From an uncultured Peptococcaceae bacterium (lineage in GTDB: Bacteria > Bacillota > Desulfotomaculia > Desulfotomaculales > Desulfallaceae), in assembly GCA_913064925.1 (NCBI GenBank), contig CAJYBN010000098.1:1-9956 (forward strand): 9,956 nt of DNA. Direction: 5' to 3'. This document shows, piece after piece, positions 1 through 5,371 of this stretch. A program made the translations under genes and the position numbers. Positions within the stretch are counted from its first letter, which is position 1. The number at the start of each line of letters is the position of its first letter. Under the pieces are notes generated by a model. It did no database searches, was not told the origin of the DNA, and worked only from the letters and a program-made list of their open reading frames with translations.

Positions 1-2
1 CG

Positions 3-170
3 CCGACCGTGCCCGGAGAACAGTGGGCCGTAGAGCGGGAGCTGCGCCGCCGCTTCAAATATGCCCTGGACAGGGCGGGCATTGAGATCCCCTACCCGCG
101 GCGGGTGCTTTACCGGCGCGACGAAGACAACCAGAAAGAACAAACCAACGAATTTCACTACACTGGTTAG
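3..170 (+). CDS. MscS-family mechanosensitive channel, C-terminal fragment
   Basis: Only the last 55 codons and the stop are in the window; the 5' part lies to the left. The frame reads PTVPGEQWAVERELRRRF, then YALDRAGIEIPYPRRVLY, then a charged tail ending HYTG. The pattern 'GEQWAVERELRRRFKxALDxAGIEIPxP' is typical of the end of the cytoplasmic alpha/beta vestibule domain of small-conductance mechanosensitive channels. These are inner-membrane channels that open under membrane tension to release solutes on hypo-osmotic shock. The ~15 residues after the family core (RRDEDNQKEQ...) are hydrophilic and look lineage-specific. No membrane segment is visible because that part is missing. Family assignment is good; the exact paralogue cannot be told from this fragment. 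Confidence 0.75.
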   Translation, partial: PTVPGEQWAVERELRRRFKYALDRAGIEIPYPRRVLYRRDEDNQKEQTNEFHYTG

Positions 171-265
171 CTATAAACCGGTCAAAAGCCGATGGTCCTA
201 AGCGCCATAGCCAGTCGAGTAGGCCTCTTGGAAGCAATGAATGAAATCAGCTAATATAAAACTAA

Positions 266-302
266 ACCGGAGGCAGGTTTATCTAGCAAACCGGCCCCCG
301 GT
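266..302. terminator. Imperfect hairpin, possible terminator
   Basis: ACCGGAGGCAGGTTT (266-280) pairs with AAACCGGCCCCCGGT (288-302) at 13 of 15 positions around a 7-nt loop. Read on the reverse strand it lies about 50 nt past the stop of the 41-aa gene and is followed by a weak T-rich stretch (TAGTTTTA). Read forward it lies about 95 nt past the MscS stop with no good U-tract. It could serve the two convergent genes in both directions. The weak U-tracts keep confidence moderate. Confidence 0.45.
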
Positions 303-354
303 CATTTATTTCCTGTGCCCAACCCAATCCCTCCTTAATTCTTTTTCGCTTTCC

Positions 355-480
355 TTATTCTTTTTCGCTTTTCTCGCCTTCCCGCAATGCTTCCTTTTTA
401 TGGTCGTCAGCTTCAATTTCGATTTTCTCCAGGCCGATATCCTGCAAAATTTGGTTGATTAACTCTTTTGTCACGGGCAT
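355..480 (-). CDS. Hypothetical 41-aa charged protein
   Basis: Not recognised as a known family. The frame starts at ATG 480-478, 5 nt behind a near-perfect Shine-Dalgarno (AAAAGGAGGA directly upstream), and encodes 41 residues beginning MPVTKELINQILQDIGLEKI and ending in a very charged tail (Lys/Glu rich, ...EGEKSEKE). The first half could form one amphipathic helix (ELINQILQDIGLEKIEIE); there is no signal peptide or membrane segment. It lies on the same strand as the sensor kinase but after a 132-bp gap with its own candidate promoter, so it is probably a separate unit. The strong ribosome site and placed promoter support a real gene. The overlap with a sigma-K-like promoter element makes a sporulation role possible but unproven. 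Confidence 0.6.
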   Translation of the reverse strand: MPVTKELINQILQDIGLEKIEIEADDHKKEALREGEKSEKE

Positions 481-513
481 TCCTCCTTTTCTGTAATTTA
501 CCATTAATAAAAA

Positions 514-553
514 TATGATATGCTAATTATATAATCTATGTGTAAAGATGCAA
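514..553 (-). promoter_or_regulatory. Candidate promoter(s) of the 41-aa gene (sigma-A-like overlapping sigma-K-like)
   Basis: On the reverse strand TTGCAT (553-548), a 16-bp spacer and TATAAT (531-526) form a good sigma-A-type promoter. Overlapping it, AC (541-540), a 17-bp spacer and CATATCATA (522-514) fit the B. subtilis sigma-K pattern AC-N16/17-CATAnnnTA. Both lie 33-75 nt upstream of the ATG. The region is very AT-rich, so either match could be chance; the two readings predict vegetative or late mother-cell expression. Confidence 0.5.
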
Positions 554-612
554 ATAATTACTTGTAAAAAAAATATTAATTCTCTGTAAATATTCCGCGA
601 AAAAGTATTTAA

Positions 613-2004
613 TTAACGCAAAACAGGTAACAGTACTTCCAGCTCCGCACCGCCGGCAGCAGCGTTTCGCGCCCTGATCACACCTCCGTGTTCCTCCACG
701 ATGGCCCGAGCTATGGACAGCCCCAGCCCGCTTCCTCCCCGGGGCCCTTTGTAAAAACGGTCCCACAGGCGAGACAAGTCCTCTTCAGTAAATCCCGCAC
801 CATCATCCCACACTGTCACCTTAACCTTATCATCAGCCACAAGGTTCGCGGCGACCTCAACCCAGGAACTGGCGTGTCGAACCGCATTGTTAATAAGGTT
901 AACAAACACCCTTACCATCTTTTCGCCGTCGGCCATCATGTTTACTTCGGGGCAGCCAGCCAGTTCCAGAACAACATTCTTCTCCAGCGCCACCACCCGC
1001 TGCGATTCCACAGCCTGCTCTATTACTTCATACAGATCTATTTCTTCAAAATGATAAACATCGGCCTGGCTTTCCAGTTTACCCAGGTATACCAGTTCTT
1101 CCACCAGGCCTTTCAACCTTCCGGTTTCACGCACAATCACATCCAAAGCTTGCTCTGCCTCTTTGCCCTGAAAGACGCCGTCCCTGATACCTTCGGCATA
1201 ACCCTGGATGGACATCAGGGGGCTTTTTAGCTCGTGCGATGCGTTCTGGAAGAATTGTTTCTGCAGCCGGTCGTATTCCGCCAGCCTTTCATCCATGGCA
1301 TTGATGGCCCTGCCCAGCTCGCCGATTTCGTCGCCGGTGTCCACATCCACACGCCAGCCGAAATTGCGTTCCGATACCCGCCGTGCCTTTTCCCGCAGCA
1401 GGGCCAGCGGCCGGGATATGCGCCGGGCCAACAGCATGGTCAGTCCCAGGGCCGCCATAGAAGCTATTCCCAGGCTGGCCAGGAACAAGACCAGCAGCTC
1501 CCGGCGGATTTGCGCCAGGCCTTCCACCCTGGTCAGCAGCACAACAGCGCCGCCGCGCCCGCCGCTGCCCAGGTAGCGGGCCGCCGCCACGTAGCGCTGG
1601 TCCCCCAGGGTAACCTGCCCCTCGTAAATTCCGGCTGCGGCCAGCTTGTCCACCACCCCGGGGTTTATCACGCTGCCGGGGGGCACGCCGGGAATGCTGC
1701 TTTCCAGCACGACGCCCCGGCGGCTTACCAACAGGTACTCTCCCTGCACAATCCGCCCCAGCATGTGGAAAGTCATCATGTACCGGTGCATGGCCATACC
1801 ACGCCTACCCGCTCCTTCCTCGGGCAGCTCGCCTATAAGTTCAGCCAGGTTGCGGGCATCACGCATTAAACTATCGCGGGCCGCCTGCTCCAGGTGCCGG
1901 CTCAACAACAACCAGAAAGACGACCCCATCAACAGGCCGGTTAGTAATATTACTGACAGGTAGCCCAGAGCAATGCGCAGGGCGATGCTTTTTCTCCTAA
2001 ACAT
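613..2004 (-). CDS. Two-component sensor histidine kinase (HAMP-HisKA-HATPase)
   Basis: A 463-aa membrane kinase that autophosphorylates on His and passes the phosphate to the regulator encoded just upstream. Visible order: transmembrane helix 1 (about 11-34), an extracytoplasmic sensor region of ~135 residues, transmembrane helix 2 (about 169-192), HAMP linker (about 193-247), HisKA with the H-box ASHELKSPL (phospho-acceptor His257), and an HATPase_c domain with N-box NLINNAVRHA (369-378), G1 box DDGAGF (400-405) and G2 box GGSGLGLSIA (423-432). All catalytic motifs are intact and length is normal. The ATG overlaps the regulator's stop by 8 bp with no clear Shine-Dalgarno of its own, so translation is probably coupled. 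The sensor region matches no domain I recognise, so the signal is unknown. It belongs to the PhoR/WalK/BaeS-like class. Confidence 0.95.
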   Translation of the reverse strand: MFRRKSIALRIALGYLSVILLTGLLMGSSFWLLLSRHLEQAARDSLMRDARNLAELIGELPEEGAGRRGMAMHRYMMTFHMLGRIVQGEYLLVSRRGVVLESSIPGVPPGSVINPGVVDKLAAAGIYEGQVTLGDQRYVAAARYLGSGGRGGAVVLLTRVEGLAQIRRELLVLFLASLGIASMAALGLTMLLARRISRPLALLREKARRVSERNFGWRVDVDTGDEIGELGRAINAMDERLAEYDRLQKQFFQNASHELKSPLMSIQGYAEGIRDGVFQGKEAEQALDVIVRETGRLKGLVEELVYLGKLESQADVYHFEEIDLYEVIEQAVESQRVVALEKNVVLELAGCPEVNMMADGEKMVRVFVNLINNAVRHASSWVEVAANLVADDKVKVTVWDDGAGFTEEDLSRLWDRFYKGPRGGSGLGLSIARAIVEEHGGVIRARNAAAGGAELEVLLPVLR

Positions 2005-2671
2005 TGATTTTATACCCGTAGCCCCAGACTGTGCTCACTACGGTCCGGGCCCCCTTTTCCCTCATTTTGCGCCGCAGCCGCTTGACCACGTCGTCCACGG
2101 CCCTGGTATCGCCCACGTAGTCCATACCCCAAACCCGGTCCAGGATTTGCTCTCGACTTAACGCCTGGCCGGGATGCCTGGCCAGTAAATACAGCAGGTC
2201 GAACTCCTTCATCGTCAAGTCCAGGACAGAATCGCCGGCGATGACCTCCCGCCTGGCCGGAGAGATGGTGAGATCGCCCACCCTTATCTCCTCTTCGGAC
2301 GGCGGCGGAGCCGCTGACCTGCGCAAAACCGTGCGCACTCTGGCCACCAGTTCCCGGGGGCTGAACGGCTTGGTCAGGTAATCGTCCCCGCCCAGTTCCA
2401 GCCCCAGTATGCGGTCTACTTCCTCCCCCCGGGCAGAAACAAAAATAATGGGGACATTCCCCCGGCGGCGAATTTCCCGGCACAGCTCCAGACCGTCCAT
2501 GCCCGGCATCATGATGTCCAGGATGAACATGTCGGGTAATTCGCTGCCCAGTGCGGCCAGCAAACTGTCCGGGTCGTGGAACACCGTGACCCGGAATCCC
2601 TCGCGCTCCAGGTATTTTTTAATGATTTCAGCTATGTCTGGGTCGTCGTCCACCACAAAAATCTTTTTCAA
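1997..2671 (-). CDS. OmpR/PhoB-family DNA-binding response regulator
   Basis: A 224-aa cytoplasmic transcription factor. The receiver domain (about 1-117) carries the acidic pair Asp8/Asp9, the phospho-acceptor Asp52 in MFILDIMMPGMDG, Ser79 and Lys101 (LTKPFSPREL). The C-terminal winged-helix (about 127-222) shows the usual family features: LTMKEFDLLYLLARHPGQ, then LSREQILDRVWG, then VDDVVKRLRRKM and the closing GYGYKINV wing. The start is TTG: the frame meets a TGA only seven codons upstream with no ATG or GTG between, and a G-run (AGGGGGGA) lies 5 nt before it. It is the first gene of the operon and overlaps the kinase by 8 bp, so they almost certainly act as a pair. Targets are not identifiable from the sequence. 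Confidence 0.97.
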   Translation of the reverse strand: MKKIFVVDDDPDIAEIIKKYLEREGFRVTVFHDPDSLLAALGSELPDMFILDIMMPGMDGLELCREIRRRGNVPIIFVSARGEEVDRILGLELGGDDYLTKPFSPRELVARVRTVLRRSAAPPPSEEEIRVGDLTISPARREVIAGDSVLDLTMKEFDLLYLLARHPGQALSREQILDRVWGMDYVGDTRAVDDVVKRLRRKMREKGARTVVSTVWGYGYKINV

Positions 2672-2782
2672 ACCAGTCCCCCCTGTAAATCAACTGCACA
2701 TAATTAATACCGGAAAAAATTGTTTTACCTGTCTATTGTAACTGCAAATTAGATACATTTAGAAAGTTTTTCCCACAAGTAA

Positions 2783-2810
2783 ATTATAACACTTCTAAAA
2801 AACGAAACAA
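2783..2810 (-). promoter_or_regulatory. Candidate sigma-A promoter of the two-component operon
   Basis: On the reverse strand TATAAT (2788-2783) is preceded by TG one base away (TGTTATAAT), an extended -10. TTGTTT (2810-2805) lies 16 bp upstream as a weak -35. It sits about 110 nt upstream of the regulator's TTG start. The perfect extended -10 is the main support. Confidence 0.45.
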
Positions 2811-2964
2811 TCAAGGTACAGCCGGGAAATTACAGGTAAATTTGAGTATGTACTTGTTTGTTGTGCATTCGGTAAAATGGACATATCATGCCGACGGGCT
2901 CAAGCGTACCGATGGGCTAATCATGTAGGGATAGAAAAAACGGGCTCACTGTAATAATTATCAG

Positions 2965-2993
2965 TTGCTAAATCTAATAATTATGTGTATAAT
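2965..2993 (+). promoter_or_regulatory. Sigma-A promoter of the 57-aa gene
   Basis: TTGCTA (2965-2970), exactly 17 bp, then TATAAT (2988-2993). A second TATAAT follows at 2997-3002. The element ends about 30 nt before the TTG start of the small gene, the expected arrangement for a vegetative promoter with a short leader. Confidence 0.6.
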
Positions 2994-3024
2994 GTGTATA
3001 ATATAAATTACCGGGGGTGGTTTT

Positions 3025-3198
3025 TTGCAACAAAATACGGCTTTTCGGTTAACCGTAGGCGGCGCTGACGGCCTGCGACAGTACCACCTCCATTCCAGGT
3101 GGGTAGTAAAGATTTACGTGCAAACTTACCTGCAGCTTGGGAAATATATCAGACTCGAACAACTAATCGACGGGCTCTGGCAGCCCGCCAACATTTAA
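3025..3198 (+). CDS. Hypothetical 57-aa protein
   Basis: No family recognised. The frame begins at TTG 3025 just after a G-rich ribosome site (GGGGGTGG, 4-nt gap) and runs 57 codons to TAA. It begins LQQNTAFRLTVGGADGLRQY (the first residue would be Met in vivo) and has a central stretch HSRWVVKIYVQTYLQLGKY that looks like alternating beta/amphipathic structure, then a segment ending LIDGLWQPANI. There is no signal peptide or membrane helix. Support for a real gene is contextual: a 17-bp-spaced sigma-A promoter directly upstream, the G-rich Shine-Dalgarno style also used by neighbouring genes, and a strong intrinsic terminator 33 bp downstream, together forming a compact monocistronic unit. 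The lack of an ATG is the main doubt. Confidence 0.55.
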   Translation: MQQNTAFRLTVGGADGLRQYHLHSRWVVKIYVQTYLQLGKYIRLEQLIDGLWQPANI

Positions 3199-3230
3199 CA
3201 ATTTTATTGCATAAATCTTATTTTATACAC

Positions 3231-3259
3231 AAACAACCGCTAACTGCGGTTGTTTTTTT
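3231..3259 (+). terminator. Intrinsic terminator after the 57-aa gene
   Basis: AACAACCGC (3232-3240) pairs perfectly with GCGGTTGTT (3246-3254) around a TAACT loop and runs into a T-tract (3253-3259). This is a classical rho-independent terminator on the forward strand. Confidence 0.85.
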
Positions 3260-3324
3260 GCTTTAGCAGGGATTGAAAAGAAGCAACCATTAATCACTAA
3301 GGTAATACAGATAAACCGGCCCAT

Positions 3325-3359
3325 AAAGAAGGCCTTGCTTTTTAGACAAGGCCTTCTTT
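3325..3359. terminator. Strong 13-bp perfect hairpin, probable terminator
   Basis: AAAGAAGGCCTTG (3325-3337) pairs perfectly with CAAGGCCTTCTTT (3347-3359) around a 9-nt loop. Flanking AAACCG and CGGTTT can extend it. The A-rich/T-rich ends make it usable in either direction. It lies between the 57-aa gene's own terminator and the convergent reverse-strand pair, so it probably acts as a second barrier for both. Confidence 0.6.
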
Positions 3360-3366
3360 CGGTTTT

Positions 3367-3412
3367 AAAAAACAACAGCGGGCAAAGCCCCGGGCCTTTG
3401 CCCAGGGCTTTG
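3367..3412 (-). terminator. Reverse-strand terminator with two competing stems
   Basis: On the reverse strand GGGCAAAG (3403-3396) pairs with CTTTGCCC (3387-3380) and is followed by GCTGTTGTTTTTT, an acceptable terminator for the 73-aa gene that ends at 3472. A second stem, CAAAGCCC/GGGCTTTG (3412-3405 with 3390-3383), uses some of the same bases, so only one can form at a time. Confidence 0.55.
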
Positions 3413-3471
3413 AACAGGAATACGCATTCCTTGATGATAATCAAATTCTCGACAAATATCAGGTCAAAGAG

Positions 3472-3693
3472 TTAGAGATTGAAAATTTTGCTTAACTGAT
3501 CAAAGGGAGATTTTTCAGCCTGGAAACTGACCTGCCCTTCGATGCCTTTTAAAAATTCGTTAAGGCCTGATATCTTAATTCCCGTTTGTTTAAGAAAATC
3601 GGAAAAGCTGGGAGCCTTTCCTAAGCTCACGCTGCTTCCTGACTGTTTAAAAAAATCAGAGTGGCTGCTGCCTAAAATATTTTCATCTGCCAA
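3472..3693 (-). CDS. Hypothetical 73-aa protein with internal repeats, probable sporulation gene
   Basis: Family not recognised. The start is TTG (3693-3691), 7 nt after a G-run (AAGGGGGGA), the same style as the response regulator. Three imperfect ~13-residue repeats are visible: HSDFFKQSGSSVS (11-23), FSDFLKQTGIKIS (30-42) and LNEFLKGIEGQVS (44-56), sharing the core [S/N][D/E]F[F/L]K. Each could form a short amphipathic helix capped by Gly, so a self-assembling or peptide-like structural role is possible. No signal peptide or membrane helix. It lies 62 bp downstream of the 58-aa gene on the same strand with no terminator or promoter seen between them, so they are probably co-transcribed from the sigma-K-like promoter at 3963-3990. 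The repeats and Shine-Dalgarno support a real gene; function is unknown. Confidence 0.6.
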   Translation of the reverse strand: MADENILGSSHSDFFKQSGSSVSLGKAPSFSDFLKQTGIKISGLNEFLKGIEGQVSFQAEKSPFDQLSKIFNL

Positions 3694-3755
3694 AACTTAG
3701 TCCCCCCTTCTTGCAATCTGCATAGCCCCTGTAGTCACCTGTTAACCATGTTTTA

Positions 3756-3932
3756 TTAAATAAAGGCGGCTATTGAATTATAGGGAATCCAAAGTATACC
3801 TGCGAGCTGAACTGCGTCACTTCTTGCATCAGTAACTAAAGCCGGGCCGGCAATTATTAAACCGTCTCCCACATTCCACGCAATAGTAGCTGGTGCACTA
3901 GTAATTTGTTTAATTCTAAAAACAGTTTCCAT
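3756..3932 (-). CDS. Hypothetical 58-aa protein, probable late sporulation gene
   Basis: A small gene starting at ATG 3932-3930 with a textbook ribosome site (TAAGGAGGT, 7 nt before the ATG). The 58-aa product begins METVFRIKQITSAPATIAWN, continues VGDGLIIAGPALVTDARSDA and ends ...LAGILWIPYNSIAAFI. It is hydrophobic and beta-rich in character without a clear membrane helix, with only one Lys and two Arg. No family recognised. A sigma-K-like promoter (AC-N17-CATAGTATA) lies 31-58 nt upstream, and the gene diverges from the 309-aa sigma-K-type gene and precedes the 73-aa gene. I infer a small coat or crust structural protein made in the mother cell, but only the promoter and neighbourhood support this. 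Confidence 0.7.
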   Translation of the reverse strand: METVFRIKQITSAPATIAWNVGDGLIIAGPALVTDARSDAVQLAGILWIPYNSIAAFI

Positions 3933-3962
3933 AATTTATACCTCCTTACATTAATGTTAAAA

Positions 3963-3990
3963 TATACTATGAATTCAAATTTTAGTTTGT
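3963..3990 (-). promoter_or_regulatory. Sigma-K-like promoter of the 58-aa/73-aa pair
   Basis: On the reverse strand AC (3990-3989), 17 bp, then CATAGTATA (3971-3963), matching the -10 consensus CATAnnnTA exactly and the AC -35 with a spacer one base longer than the usual 16. It lies 31 nt upstream of the ATG at 3932. Confidence 0.5.
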
Positions 3991-4003
3991 TACACCGGGT
4001 TAA

Positions 4004-4201
4004 AAATCTTTAGCAAAAGCATGGCAAAAACAACTATTCGGTGAAAAGGAGGCTGGTCCAATCAATAATACTCCTGGCGGAGTAAACAATTCCAACGGGT
4101 ATACTTATAAAATGGCAGGAAAAGCGCCTTCTTCTTACACTACCCCCTTTCCGAAAGTTTCTACCATACAATATGAAAACCGGCTGTATAATGTAACATA
4201 A
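4004..4201 (+). pseudogene. Start-less 65-codon open frame, possible gene remnant
   Basis: After an in-frame TAA at 4001 the frame stays open to TAA at 4199-4201. It reads KSLAKAWQKQLFGEKEAG, then PINNTPGGVNNSNGYTYKMA and ends ...STIQYENRLYNVT. Composition looks protein-like, with Gly/Asn/Tyr/Pro turns, but there is no ATG, GTG or TTG before codon 37 (ATG at 4112, without a ribosome site). A GGTGAAAAGGAGG sequence at 4041-4052 resembles a Shine-Dalgarno but the only in-frame codon at the right distance is ATC. It could be a truncated gene, a gene with a rare start, or chance. It lies just upstream of the sigma-K-like promoter at 4223, so it is not obviously part of that unit. Confidence 0.25.
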
Positions 4202-4222
4202 ACTGTCAAAATGTTGCATTGC

Positions 4223-4249
4223 ACAAAAAAATTTTTTCTGCATATTTTA
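4223..4249 (+). promoter_or_regulatory. Consensus-perfect sigma-K-like promoter of the 309-aa gene
   Basis: AC (4223-4224), exactly 16 bp, then CATATTTTA (4241-4249) preceded by G, which matches the B. subtilis sigma-K consensus AC-N16-gCATAnnnTA at every defined position. It ends 45 nt before the ATG at 4295. This predicts late mother-cell expression during sporulation. Confidence 0.65.
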
Positions 4250-4294
4250 AAAACATAAAATTTGTACCCGGCTTTCCTGCAAGGGGGTATTGTA

Positions 4295-5224
4295 ATGGAA
4301 ATTAAGAGCGTAAATGACTTAAAAACCCTGGATCCCAAGCTATTGGAACAATTAAACATAAGAAAGGTAAGCGCTGATGAAATTGCTAAACTCGGCCTTC
4401 AGATTTTAAATGCCGGTGACGCTGCTAAACTCATCACAAGACCATTTCGGGCCGATGAGTTCGCCAAACAGGGCCTTAAGAATATTCATACCAAGTATAC
4501 TAAGGATGATTCTGCCAAACTTGGGTTTAATAAGTTTAATCAAAACACCAGTCAGCAAGCTTTTGACTCGCATTTTATACCCGGTTCACAAGCTGACGTT
4601 CCCGACAAGTCAGCTGAGAAATTACCGGAAGAGGCTGATATTAACAAAGAAAAAGACCGTATGAGAATAATGAGGCCTCCCTATCCCCGGAGACCGTGGC
4701 CATTTTGGCGGTACCCCAGGCCAAGAAGGATTTTTTTTGGCTTTGCCCCAAAGCAGGAGGAAGGAGATGAAAATTCTCCTCAGAACACAGATTTACCTGA
4801 AGAAACGCAAGAACCCGCTCCCTTGCAAGCTAATGAAATAAATCAAAATACAGCTGCCGTTAATGTACCGGGTGGAAAGAACGAAGATGAAAAAGTGCCG
4901 GGCGCAAGTCAAAAAAATGCCGGTGACCAAGATGAAGCACAGGAAGTAGAGATTAATGGCGAGGATAATAATATTGAGAATATCAAGGATATTCTTGAGG
5001 ATACTTCTGAGGGCAATTCTAAGGATATTTTTGAAGAAGATAAATCTGAAGATGCCTCCGGGAATTACATTGAAGACCTCTCTAATGAAGAGGAAGGGAA
5101 CCACGAAAGAGTTTTCCAACTAGAAAGCATTAAAAAGGGGATTGAAATAAAAGGAGATCCCTGCCGGGTGATACCGTTAAAAGTTTTTATGCCCAAGAAC
5201 CACACCAGCGCTAAAATTTCTTAG
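4295..5224 (+). CDS. Low-complexity repeat protein, probable spore coat component
   Basis: A 309-aa protein of unrecognised family. ATG 4295 is chosen over an in-frame TTG at 4262 because a G-rich ribosome site (AAGGGGG) lies 7 nt before it. Three regions stand out. (1) Residues 26-78 hold four imperfect helical repeats: SADEIAKLGL, NAGDAAKLIT, RADEFAKQGL, TKDDSAKLGF, the first three spaced exactly 13 residues apart. (2) Residues 124-150 form a strongly basic, Pro/Trp/Phe/Arg-rich patch (RPPYPRRPWPFWRYPRPRR). (3) Residues 154-270 are long, acidic and Asn/Gln/Glu rich, with degenerate repeats such as IKDILEDTSEG / SKDIFEEDKSE, then a more ordered end (RVIPLKVFMP). No signal peptide. The sigma-K-like promoter and the next gene being cotE point to a mother-cell spore-coat role, by inference only. 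Confidence 0.8.
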   Translation: MEIKSVNDLKTLDPKLLEQLNIRKVSADEIAKLGLQILNAGDAAKLITRPFRADEFAKQGLKNIHTKYTKDDSAKLGFNKFNQNTSQQAFDSHFIPGSQADVPDKSAEKLPEEADINKEKDRMRIMRPPYPRRPWPFWRYPRPRRIFFGFAPKQEEGDENSPQNTDLPEETQEPAPLQANEINQNTAAVNVPGGKNEDEKVPGASQKNAGDQDEAQEVEINGEDNNIENIKDILEDTSEGNSKDIFEEDKSEDASGNYIEDLSNEEEGNHERVFQLESIKKGIEIKGDPCRVIPLKVFMPKNHTSAKIS

Positions 5225-5273
5225 TTAATATGCAAACCAGGCAGCCAATAAACTATTTTTTGCATTTTATCGC

Positions 5274-5301
5274 ACACTTATCCCAACCCAGACATATTAT
5301 A
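5274..5301 (+). promoter_or_regulatory. Weak sigma-K-like promoter upstream of cotE
   Basis: CATATTATA (5293-5301) matches the sigma-K -10 CATAnnnTA. AC dinucleotides lie 15 bp (5276) and 17 bp (5274) upstream, not exactly 16. It is about 70 nt before the cotE start. No strong terminator separates the preceding gene, so cotE could also be read from the promoter at 4223. Confidence 0.3.
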
Positions 5302-5371
5302 TTTTGACGGTTAGTTAAAAGCGGGCGTTATCGGAAACCGACGGTATTAAGTTTTGATGGGAGGGATACAG

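Larger units (their letters stand above)
2672..3024. other. Divergent intergenic region (353 bp)
   Basis: Gene-free stretch between the response regulator (reverse) and the 57-aa gene (forward). It holds one candidate promoter per direction, listed separately, and a 9-bp inverted repeat, TTTACCTGT at 2724-2732 and ACAGGTAAA at 2832-2840, that brackets the regulator's promoter. Around 2892-2918 there is a degenerate direct repeat, CCGACGGGCT / CCGATGGGCT. No RNA gene or larger ORF is convincing here. Confidence 0.5.

Noticed and set aside
688..1963. Several forward-strand open frames (688-1230, 1208-1576, 1234-1869, 1646-1963)
   Set aside because: They are antisense to the clearly real histidine kinase, with no ribosome sites and unnatural composition.
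2010..2483. 157-codon reverse-strand open frame
   Set aside because: Shifted frame within the response regulator, a GC-rich coding shadow.
2877..2954. 25-aa forward frame MDISCRRAQAYRWANHVG...
   Set aside because: No ribosome site or dedicated promoter and too short to judge; it lies in the divergent promoter region.
4793..5119. Hydrophobic 108-codon reverse-strand frame
   Set aside because: Antisense of the Glu/Asp-rich region of the 309-aa gene; acidic codons read as Phe/Ile/Leu on the other strand, which mimics a membrane protein.
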